Shown here piece by piece: positions 44,124-51,494 of a stretch of 64,000 nt of DNA. The position numbers were made by a program, and so were the translations under genes. The DNA is taken from assembly GCF_014596975.1 (NCBI RefSeq), contig NZ_JACVXD010000007.1, positions 62,001-126,000 of the forward strand, written 5' to 3'. The DNA is from Aestuariibaculum marinum. Lineage in GTDB: Bacteria; Bacteroidota; Bacteroidia; Flavobacteriales; Flavobacteriaceae. A model generated the notes under the pieces. That model searched no databases. It worked only from the letters and a program-made list of their open reading frames with translations, and was not told where the DNA came from. Each line of letters opens with the position of its first letter. Position 1 is the stretch's first letter.

Positions 44124-44131
44124 TATATTTG
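44124..44131 (+). promoter_or_regulatory. -7 promoter element of the thioredoxin-like gene
   Basis: TATATTTG fits TAnnTTTG and lies 18 bases before the ATG at 44150. Confidence 0.5.
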
Positions 44132-44149
44132 ACTCATAAACAATAAAGT

Positions 44150-44446
44150 ATGTCAAAATTTGGGGAACTTATTGATGTGGAAATTCCAGTCTTGTTAGAC
44201 TTTTTTACCGACTGGAATGAACAATCTTCTACAATGCACGCTGTTTTAAGAGATGTTGCGGCGGCACTAGGCGATAAGGCGAAAGTGATTAAGATTGACG
44301 TTGAGAAAAACGGAGAACTTGCCGAAGCCTTACGTGTAAAAGCCATACCAACATTAATTATTTATAAAAATGGCGAAATGAAATGGCGTCATAGTGGAGA
44401 ACAGGATGCTAATACCATTATTGGAATTGTTCAGCAGTATATTTAA
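44150..44446 (+). CDS. Thioredoxin-fold protein lacking both catalytic cysteines
   Basis: A 98-residue thioredoxin-family protein with the usual order of strands. DFFTDWNEQSSTM replaces the WCGPC active site: the two cysteine positions are N23 and S26, and there is no cysteine anywhere in the protein. The cis-proline loop is kept (AIPTLIIY, P67), as are VIKIDVEKN and WRHSGEQDAN. It cannot do thiol-disulfide exchange, so a chaperone, adaptor or binding role is likely. It overlaps the convergent polysaccharide deacetylase gene by four bases. Confidence 0.88.
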   Translation: MSKFGELIDVEIPVLLDFFTDWNEQSSTMHAVLRDVAAALGDKAKVIKIDVEKNGELAEALRVKAIPTLIIYKNGEMKWRHSGEQDANTIIGIVQQYI

Positions 44447-45096
44447 TATGGAATCGATTCAAAGCGATATCCTTTTTTTGTAAAGTGTTCTAATACTTTT
44501 GGTAAGGCGTATTGCATGTTTTTTGCAGCTTTAAGGCTATCGTGAAACACAACCACACTTCCGTTTTCAGTTTTAGAAATAACATTATCTAAGCAGTCCT
44601 CTTCCCGGATGTTTTTATCCCAGTCGAACGAAATAATATCCCACATAATAATCTTATATCCTAAGTCTAATAATTGCTTGCCTTGCCTGGGTTTTAGTTT
44701 TCCGTAAGGCGCTCTAAACAGGTTTGTCGTTACAGGCTTGCCTTTAAATTGTTGGTTTTCAATTGTGGCTTGCGCTTGTTTTATATTCCCTAGATAATCC
44801 GGTGTTGCCGTTTTCCAGCCTTTAAGGTGATTATGTGTGTGGTTGCCGATAGCATGCCCTTCCTTTAAAATGTTCTGAAGGATTTCCGGATGTTTTTCTA
44901 CATTATTGCCAATACAGAAAAAAGTGGCTTTGGCGTTGTAGGTTTTAAGTGTGTCTAACGTCCAGTTTGTAATGTCTGGTGTCGGACCGTCATCAAAGGT
45001 GAGGTAAATAATTTTGTCGGTAGTTGGGATGTCCCAAACATAGTTTGGGAACATCTTTTTTATAACTACCGGTATTTTTACAAAAGAGGTTGGCAT
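44443..45096 (-). CDS. Polysaccharide deacetylase (NodB homology, CE4)
   Basis: A 217-residue metal-dependent carbohydrate deacetylase. NodB motifs: YLTFDDGPTPD (catalytic base and metal Asp), GNHTHNHLKG (metal His pair), LFRAPYGK and VVFHDSLKAAKNM. No signal peptide is clear; the domain begins almost at once. Substrate may be peptidoglycan, chitin-like or exopolysaccharide GlcNAc. It starts three bases after the DUF2723 gene, which suggests coupling and a common glycan pathway. Confidence 0.93.
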   Translation of the reverse strand: MPTSFVKIPVVIKKMFPNYVWDIPTTDKIIYLTFDDGPTPDITNWTLDTLKTYNAKATFFCIGNNVEKHPEILQNILKEGHAIGNHTHNHLKGWKTATPDYLGNIKQAQATIENQQFKGKPVTTNLFRAPYGKLKPRQGKQLLDLGYKIIMWDIISFDWDKNIREEDCLDNVISKTENGSVVVFHDSLKAAKNMQYALPKVLEHFTKKGYRFESIPY

Positions 45097-45099
45097 CTT

Positions 45100-48000
45100 T
45101 TAATCTAAGATCTCTGCACTGCTATCCTGTGGACTGAAAGTTGTATCCTCTTCTTCTGGTGAATAGTAATCTTCATCGGTCTGGTCACCATAGAAGTGTT
45201 TGAACAGCATTAAGTGATTGTTAAAAATATCACCTTCGGTTTCAGCGAACTTAGGGTCGTATTGTACTAAAACATCTACTAAGGCTTTGTAACGCTGAAT
45301 ATCAGTATAAATCTCTTCGAACATTCTGTTCTGGCTGTCGACAGATAAACTGCTGTAATACGATAAATTTTCTTGGTATTTTTCAGCTACTTGTTTGAAT
45401 AAGTTTTGGGCTTTTTCTTTGTTGCCTACTTCGTAATAAGCGCTGATATAAGGTTCTAATAACGTATAGTAACCAAAATAATCTACTGGCATATTAGTCA
45501 TAGCAATATCGGCTATTTCTTCAGCTTTATCCAGTTTGTTTTCGTTTAATAACTGTTCAATTAAACGTGCTAAATTACTTCTGTAGGTAATAGAGTTTTT
45601 ACGTGTTTCAGGGTCGTGGTAAATATCAGGGCTTCCACTGTTACCCCAATACCAGTTTTTCACTTTTTCGTACATCAATTCACTATCAACACGGCCCATA
45701 TCAAACGGATTGGATTTATCGATAGGGGTTTTTATAGGAACTAACTTATAGCATAAACCGTCTAGCTGTAAGTAGTCCTTCATCCAGACATAGTCGTCGT
45801 CACCAAAACTTCCGCCAGTAAAGTAAATAGGGCGTTTCCAGTCATTATTGGCAATAACATCTAACATTAATAAACGGTTTTTGAATAGTGCGTTACCGCT
45901 TATGGTCAGGTCGATATAAGGTACAATCTTATCGGCATCTTTTGGTTTTACAATACCCGATTTTAAAGCATTTTCTTTATTTACCGGAAGGCGTAAATGA
46001 CGCGTAGGTAAATAGCTTGCATTTAAATCTTGACGACGTACTTGAGAAAGGTCGATATTGTTTTGCTGTAAAACGTATTTGTATTTGGTTTTAGGATTAT
46101 CGCTGGCAATAAAATCTAAAAACTGTTTTACCTGTAATGTGTCAGGAATAACCTCTTCAATAACAATATAGTCGTTAGTACCCCACTGATACAAGTTGTG
46201 TGTTAGCTGAGATGGAATTGGGTCACTCTCATATGCTTTACGTTTCATTTGGTCTATATACCAGTCGGTTTGGAATAAACTGGTATTTACTACGCGAACA
46301 TCTGTTCTGTAGCCCTCGATTTCCTGAGCGTACCAAAGGGCAAACGTATCGTTATCACCAATGGTGAATAAAATCCCGTTTTCTTCACAGGAATCCAGAT
46401 ACATTTTAGCCATTGAATTTGCGGTGTATTTTCCTGAGCGATCATGATCATCCCAGTTATTGGCAGCCAAAATCCCTGGCACTAAAATTAAACAAGCAAT
46501 AGTAATAGCTGGTGCCGTTAGTTTTGACGGTGCTAGTTTTTTAACGGCGTCGTAAATGGCATAAACTCCGAAGCCAATCCAAAGGGCAAACACGTAGAAT
46601 GATCCTACGACGGAATAGTCTCGCTCTCTCGGTTCAAACGGACGAACATTGGTGTATACTTGAATGGCAACTCCTGTAAACAGGAAGAAAACCAACATAG
46701 TCCAGAATAATTTCTTGTCTTTATTGAATAAGAAGAAGAACCCAATTAAACCTAATATAAAAGGTAATAAGTAATAGGTGTTTCTGGCTTTGTTATTCTT
46801 AACATCGCTTGGCAGATTGTCTTGTGATAAACCAAGTAGTTTTTCGTCTATAGGTTTAATGCCGGTAATCCAGTTACCATGATTATCGTATCTTCCTTGA
46901 ATATCATCTTGTCTTCCAGAGAAGTTCCACATAAAATAACGCCAGTACATGTAACCTAGCTGGTATTGGAACATATATTTAATGTTGTCGGCTAAACTTG
47001 GTTTTTCAATGTCAATATAGCTTTTAAATCGTTTTAAAAAGGTGTTATATCCTTCACGATCTACATTACCCTGAGCTACATCGTTTCTAAACTGATTAAC
47101 TGCGCTGCGCAGCTGGTTGTCCATTTGGTAGTCGGGTTTTAGTTTGAAATTCAAAAACCCGGTAAACATCATGTAGTTTTCAGCATGCTCCGGACTCCAC
47201 ATACGTGGTAGGTAAGATGCGTGTTTTGAGTTGTAATTTTGTTTGGCGTTTTTATAATCGTTTACAACCACATATTTGCCTTTCTCTTCGTCTTTCTCGT
47301 ACTTAGGTTTGTCGTCTATGTACGGATTGTTTTCATCTAAAAATGCATATTGATCGGTGAACTGTGGCCCATAAAATAAGTGGGTTTCAGGATACTGTTC
47401 TAAGTTATAGTACGCTAGAAGCTCTCGGGCACTCGATGGGTTATTTTCGTTAATTACTGTATTGGCGTTAGCACGTATAGGTAGCATTAACCAGGTGGAG
47501 AACCCGACAATAACAAAGGTTAAACAAAGAACAGTAGTGTTTAAATGTATATACCCTTTTGTTCTGGTATATTTTAAAGCGTAAAAAATAATAGCGACTA
47601 GTACAATGCCAGCGATAATGGTTCCGGAATTAAACGGAAGACCAATAGTATTGATAAAGAAAATTTCTGAAGCACTAAATATTTTAAGAATATTAGGTGC
47701 TAATAATTTAAATACAAATAATAAAACAGCTACTGAAGCGACATTGGCAATAATGAAGTTTTTAACTGTAATCGTTTTGTAGTTTTTAAAGTAGTAGATT
47801 AAACCAATGGCAGGTATGGTTAATAATCCCATAAAGTGTACTCCAAAAGAAAGACCAATAATAAAGGAGATTAAAATAAGCCAGCGGTTACCTCTTGGTT
47901 TGTCCATGTCCTGCTCCCAGCGTAACCCTAACCAGAACAAAACAGACATTATTAAGGTAGCCATAGCATATACTTCGGTTTCTACAGCGTTAAACCAAAA

Positions 48001-48411
48001 CGAATCGGTGAAGGTGAACGCTAAACTACCCACTAAACCACTTCCTAAAATAGCTAAGCTTTTGTTTGCGCTTAATTCTTCGTCATGACCTATTAGTTTC
48101 TTTAATAATAGGGTGATTGTCCAGAACATAAACAGTATAGTGAAAGCACTGGAGATAGCACTCATCATATTCATCATAAAACCAACCTGCGATGGTTCTA
48201 AAGCAAACATTGAGAAGAAAGCACCTAGCATTTGGAACAAAGGAGCTCCCGGTGGGTGACCAACTTGTAATTTTGCAGAGGTTAAAATATATTCTCCGGC
48301 ATCCCAAAAGCTTACAGTAGGTTCGGTAGTTAAGGTGTATGTGATTAGAGCAATTAAAAAAGCAAACCATCCTAAAATGGTATTCCACTTCTTAAAGTTG
48401 AAATTGGTCAT
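45100..48411 (-). CDS. DUF2723 (TMEM260-like) multi-pass protein, predicted O-mannosyltransferase-type
   Basis: An 1103-residue polytopic membrane protein. The N-terminus carries the DUF2723 phrase LTTEPTVSFWDAGEYILTSAKLQVGHPPGAPLFQ, including the Asp-Glu pair of the GT-C fold. About 12 membrane segments lie in residues ~10-650, followed by a periplasmic C-terminal region (GDNDTFALWYAQEIEGYRTDVRVVN) and TPR-like helices (~970-1070). Human TMEM260, with the same domain, is an O-mannosyltransferase, and Bacteroidota are known to O-glycosylate exported proteins. A glycosyltransferase role is inferred. The polysaccharide deacetylase gene follows at three bases. Confidence 0.85.
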   Translation of the reverse strand: MTNFNFKKWNTILGWFAFLIALITYTLTTEPTVSFWDAGEYILTSAKLQVGHPPGAPLFQMLGAFFSMFALEPSQVGFMMNMMSAISSAFTILFMFWTITLLLKKLIGHDEELSANKSLAILGSGLVGSLAFTFTDSFWFNAVETEVYAMATLIMSVLFWLGLRWEQDMDKPRGNRWLILISFIIGLSFGVHFMGLLTIPAIGLIYYFKNYKTITVKNFIIANVASVAVLLFVFKLLAPNILKIFSASEIFFINTIGLPFNSGTIIAGIVLVAIIFYALKYTRTKGYIHLNTTVLCLTFVIVGFSTWLMLPIRANANTVINENNPSSARELLAYYNLEQYPETHLFYGPQFTDQYAFLDENNPYIDDKPKYEKDEEKGKYVVVNDYKNAKQNYNSKHASYLPRMWSPEHAENYMMFTGFLNFKLKPDYQMDNQLRSAVNQFRNDVAQGNVDREGYNTFLKRFKSYIDIEKPSLADNIKYMFQYQLGYMYWRYFMWNFSGRQDDIQGRYDNHGNWITGIKPIDEKLLGLSQDNLPSDVKNNKARNTYYLLPFILGLIGFFFLFNKDKKLFWTMLVFFLFTGVAIQVYTNVRPFEPRERDYSVVGSFYVFALWIGFGVYAIYDAVKKLAPSKLTAPAITIACLILVPGILAANNWDDHDRSGKYTANSMAKMYLDSCEENGILFTIGDNDTFALWYAQEIEGYRTDVRVVNTSLFQTDWYIDQMKRKAYESDPIPSQLTHNLYQWGTNDYIVIEEVIPDTLQVKQFLDFIASDNPKTKYKYVLQQNNIDLSQVRRQDLNASYLPTRHLRLPVNKENALKSGIVKPKDADKIVPYIDLTISGNALFKNRLLMLDVIANNDWKRPIYFTGGSFGDDDYVWMKDYLQLDGLCYKLVPIKTPIDKSNPFDMGRVDSELMYEKVKNWYWGNSGSPDIYHDPETRKNSITYRSNLARLIEQLLNENKLDKAEEIADIAMTNMPVDYFGYYTLLEPYISAYYEVGNKEKAQNLFKQVAEKYQENLSYYSSLSVDSQNRMFEEIYTDIQRYKALVDVLVQYDPKFAETEGDIFNNHLMLFKHFYGDQTDEDYYSPEEEDTTFSPQDSSAEILD

Positions 48412-48516
48412 GGATTTTTCTTTATTTTTACGAAGGCGAATTTAATAATAAATATGGTATTGAATACCTTTTTAAGGAAACCTTAAGTGAGGAATAAAAA
48501 TTTTTTTGAAAAAAAC

Positions 48517-48546
48517 TTGTGGAAACCAAACTTTGTTATAAATTTG
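48517..48546 (+). promoter_or_regulatory. Promoter of tRNA-Gln (TTG-N19-TAAATTTG)
   Basis: TTG (48517-48519), 19 bases, TAAATTTG (48539-48546), 17 bases before the tRNA. A good Bacteroidota consensus promoter. Confidence 0.75.
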
Positions 48547-48563
48547 CACCCGCAAACAGGTAC

Positions 48564-48636
48564 TGGCCTATGGTGTAATTGGCAACACGTCTGGTTTTGG
48601 TCCAGAAGAGTCTAGGTTCGAGCCCTAGTAGGCCAA
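48564..48636 (+). tRNA. tRNA-Gln (anticodon TTG)
   Basis: A 73-base tRNA. The acceptor stem TGGCCTA (48564-48570) pairs with TAGGCCA (48629-48635); discriminator A at 48636. The anticodon stem TCTGG/CCAGA encloses loop TTTTGGT with anticodon TTG. The T arm is CTAGGTTCGAGCCCTAG. CCA is not encoded. Confidence 0.95.
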
Positions 48637-48645
48637 CAAAATTGC

Positions 48646-48679
48646 AAAATCCTAATCTATATAGATTAGGATTTTTTTT
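48646..48679 (+). terminator. Terminator after tRNA-Gln
   Basis: AAAATCCTAATCTAT (48646-48660) and ATAGATTAGGATTTT (48661-48675) pair perfectly, followed by further T. It would end the tRNA transcript. Confidence 0.9.
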
Positions 48680-48705
48680 GCTTTAAATTTAAATGTAAAA
48701 GGAAT

Positions 48706-49536
48706 TTATTCTTTGATTTTGAATGTCATAATTGGTCGATTGGCATGGTTTACCAAATCTTCGCTAATGCTGCCGTTAAAAAAATGAGATAGACCTTTTC
48801 TGCCATGTGTACTGATGCTTACTAAGTCGGCAGAAACAGACTTGGCATAGTTTAAAATGCCGCTTTCTACACTGGCATCATTATATATTACCGTTGTGTA
48901 ATCTTTAATATTGAAATCTTTGGTGAAGTTTTCTATTTTGGCTTTGGCCTCGTCGGTTGTTATAAAAAAGTTTGGTGTATTAACCATTACCAAATGAAGT
49001 TTGCTTTTAAAAAGTTTAGCAAAACCTACTGCGCTCTCAAAGGCGCTTTGGCTGTCGGTTTCAAAATCTGATGCGTATACCATATTTTCAACACTAAAAT
49101 TGTTGTGTTCATTTTTAATAACTAACACGGGTACTTCTGATGTACGGACAACTTTTTCGGTATTACTTCCAATAAATATTTCTTTTAATCCGTTGGCACC
49201 ACTCGATCCCATAACTACTAAATCGATGTTTTGTTTTTTGCAAACATGAAAGACACCTTTAAAGATTTCATGAAACTCTACGTGTTCCTGAATTTTGATA
49301 TCCTTTAAGTAGCTTTTTTCTCTTAGCTCGGTGAATTGTTTGTGAGCCAGTTTCATGAAAAATATAGCTTCAGGTAATTCACTAAAACCGCTAATTGGGT
49401 CTACCTGATGTAAGGGTATTTCTAGAATATGTAGCAGGTGTAATTCGCACTTATGTTTTTTCGCTAGCTGGGCTGCAACCTTAAGTGCATTTTCAGATTC
49501 GGTAGAAAAATCGGTGGGGACAAGAATTCTTTTCAT
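48706..49536 (-). CDS. Universal stress protein, tandem UspA domains
   Basis: A 276-residue cytoplasmic protein with two UspA domains. The first (~1-140) opens with RILVPTDFSTESENALKVAAQLA and has the nucleotide-binding phrase VMGSSGANGLKEIFIGSNTEKV. The second (~145-276) has MVYASDFETDSQSAFESAVGFA and ISTHGRKGLSHFFNGSISEDLVNHANRPIMTFK. Function in stress tolerance is general for the family. It stands alone on its strand, convergent with tRNA-Gln. Confidence 0.94.
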   Translation of the reverse strand: MKRILVPTDFSTESENALKVAAQLAKKHKCELHLLHILEIPLHQVDPISGFSELPEAIFFMKLAHKQFTELREKSYLKDIKIQEHVEFHEIFKGVFHVCKKQNIDLVVMGSSGANGLKEIFIGSNTEKVVRTSEVPVLVIKNEHNNFSVENMVYASDFETDSQSAFESAVGFAKLFKSKLHLVMVNTPNFFITTDEAKAKIENFTKDFNIKDYTTVIYNDASVESGILNYAKSVSADLVSISTHGRKGLSHFFNGSISEDLVNHANRPIMTFKIKE

Positions 49537-49685
49537 TGCTGTGTTTTATTTTGAGTTTAATGTTTGTTAAGATTGCGTAATTCTTAAAAATTATGATATG
49601 AATTTAGTGAATTTAATTTACTTCGTGCTCTTGTCGTATATATCTAAATTTATGAAATATTCCTTTAAAAATCAATAAAATGTTA

Positions 49686-49693
49686 TATATTTG
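49686..49693 (+). promoter_or_regulatory. -7 promoter element of the rimP-nusA-infB operon
   Basis: TATATTTG fits TAnnTTTG, about 60 bases upstream of rimP. A TTTA rather than TTTG sits near the -33 distance. Confidence 0.5.
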
Positions 49694-49719
49694 CACCGTT
49701 GAAAGGCGAAATTAAGAAC

Positions 49720-49745
49720 GAGGGGACATAGAGTCCCCTCTTTTT
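49720..49745 (+). promoter_or_regulatory. Terminator-like hairpin in the rimP leader (candidate attenuator)
   Basis: GAGGGGAC (49720-49727) pairs perfectly with GTCCCCTC (49733-49740) around loop ATAGA, followed by TTTTT. It lies between the promoter element and the rimP ATG (49756), where a complete terminator would silence the operon. This argues for regulated read-through. RimP leader RNAs are known in Enterobacteria; homology is not claimed. Confidence 0.65.
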
Positions 49746-49755
49746 ATAATAAAAA

Positions 49756-50217
49756 ATGTTTAAAGAGACCGTAAAAGATTTACTTGATGCTGCGTTGCAA
49801 GAACGTACAGACTTGTTTTTAATCGAGTTCACTATTGGTGGCGATAATCATATTAAAATTATTATCGACGGTGATAATGGTGTGTTGGTTGAAGACTGTA
49901 TGTTTGTAAGTCGTGCTATCGAGCATAACATTGATCGAGAAGAGCACGATTTTTCTCTGGAGGTTATGTCGGCAGGTGCAGCGTCGCCATTAGTAAATGT
50001 AAGACAGTATAAAAAGAATCTGAATAGAGACCTGAAAGTAAGAACAGCTTCAGAAAAAATTGAAGGCACACTTACTCAAGCTACCGACGCAGATATAACA
50101 TTAGAATGGAAAGTTAGGGAACCTAAACCAATTGGTAAAGGTAAAGTAACTGTAACAAAACAAGCGACTATCGCTTACGAGGAAATTGTAGAAGCAAAAG
50201 TTATGATTAAATTTTAA
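49756..50217 (+). CDS. rimP: Ribosome maturation factor RimP
   Basis: Cytoplasmic factor for 30S assembly. It is 153 residues with the two RimP domains; family features are IKIIIDGDNGVLVEDCMFVSRAIEHNID and DFSLEVMSAGAASPLVNVRQYKKNLNRDLKV. It is first in the rimP-nusA-infB operon, 13 bases before nusA. Confidence 0.95.
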   Translation: MFKETVKDLLDAALQERTDLFLIEFTIGGDNHIKIIIDGDNGVLVEDCMFVSRAIEHNIDREEHDFSLEVMSAGAASPLVNVRQYKKNLNRDLKVRTASEKIEGTLTQATDADITLEWKVREPKPIGKGKVTVTKQATIAYEEIVEAKVMIKF

Positions 50218-50230
50218 TTCAATAAGAGTT

Positions 50231-51463
50231 ATGGAGAATATCGCGTTAATTGAATCTTTTTCAGAATTCAAAGACGATAAGCTAATTGACCGTGTTACGT
50301 TAATGGCGATTTTAGAGGAAGTGTTTAGAAGTGCCTTAAAGAAGAAATATGGTGATGATGATAATTTCGATATTATTGTAAACCCTGACAAAGGAGATTT
50401 AGAGATCTGGAGAAACAGAGTTGTGGTAGCTGATGGTGAAGTAGAGGATCCAAATCAGGAAATTTCATTAACTGAAGCTCGTAAAATTGAACCAGATTTC
50501 GAGGTAGGTGAAGACGTATCAGAGGAAGTAAAGCTTATAGATTTAGGAAGACGTGCTATTTTAGCATTGCGCCAAAATTTAATCTCAAAAATTCACGAAC
50601 ACGACAATACAATAGTATTTAAGCAATTTAAAGACTTAGTAGGAGAAATATATACTGCCGAAGTGCACCATATTCGTCACAGAGCAGTAATTTTGTTAGA
50701 TGATGAAGGAAACGAAATTGTTTTACCGAAAGACAAACAAATTCCTTCAGATTTCTTTAGAAAAGGAGATAATGTAAGAGGGGTAATTGACAGTGTTGAG
50801 CTTAAAGGGGCAAAACCAACAATTATCATGTCAAGAACATCACCTTCATTCTTAGAGAAATTGTTCGAACAAGAAATTCCAGAGGTATTCGATGGTTTAA
50901 TTACGATTAAAAACGTAGTAAGAATACCAGGTGAAAAGGCGAAAGTAGCGGTAGATTCTTATGATGATAGAATCGATCCGGTTGGAGCTTGTGTGGGTAT
51001 GAAAGGATCAAGAATTCACGGGATTGTTCGTGAGTTAGGAAACGAAAACATCGACGTTATTAACTATACTAATAACTTACAATTATATATTACAAGAGCA
51101 TTAAGCCCTGCAAGAGTAACTTCAATCAAAATTGATGAAGAAAACAAACGTGCAGAGGTCATCTTAAAGCCAGAAGAGGTAAGTAAAGCGATTGGTAGAG
51201 GTGGTCATAACATCCGTTTAGCAGGCCAGTTAACAGGGTATGATATCGATGTGTTTAGAGAAGGTGCTGAGGAAGATGTTGAATTAACAGAGTTCTCAGA
51301 TGAAATAGAAGGGTGGATTATTGAAGAGTTTAGTAGAGTTGGATTAGATACTGCAAAGAGTATTTTAGAAGAGGATATTAAGGATTTAGTAAAACGTACC
51401 GATTTAGAAGAAGAAACAATTAAAGAAGTTATTAGAATTTTAAGAGAAGAATTCGAAGAATAA
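50231..51463 (+). CDS. nusA: Transcription elongation/termination factor NusA
   Basis: Modulates pausing and termination of RNA polymerase. It is 410 residues. The N-terminal polymerase-binding domain (~1-125) precedes an S1 domain (~130-200), KH1 (GACVGMKGSRIHGIVRELGNENID) and KH2 (AIGRGGHNIRLAGQLTGYDID). A short acidic C-terminal tail follows (ELTEFSDEIEGW... to EEFEE). The E. coli AR1/AR2 repeats are absent, as is usual in this phylum. Confidence 0.97.
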   Translation: MENIALIESFSEFKDDKLIDRVTLMAILEEVFRSALKKKYGDDDNFDIIVNPDKGDLEIWRNRVVVADGEVEDPNQEISLTEARKIEPDFEVGEDVSEEVKLIDLGRRAILALRQNLISKIHEHDNTIVFKQFKDLVGEIYTAEVHHIRHRAVILLDDEGNEIVLPKDKQIPSDFFRKGDNVRGVIDSVELKGAKPTIIMSRTSPSFLEKLFEQEIPEVFDGLITIKNVVRIPGEKAKVAVDSYDDRIDPVGACVGMKGSRIHGIVRELGNENIDVINYTNNLQLYITRALSPARVTSIKIDEENKRAEVILKPEEVSKAIGRGGHNIRLAGQLTGYDIDVFREGAEEDVELTEFSDEIEGWIIEEFSRVGLDTAKSILEEDIKDLVKRTDLEEETIKEVIRILREEFEE

Positions 51464-51494
51464 CATATATATTTGAGTATTTTAAAGGCAATTT

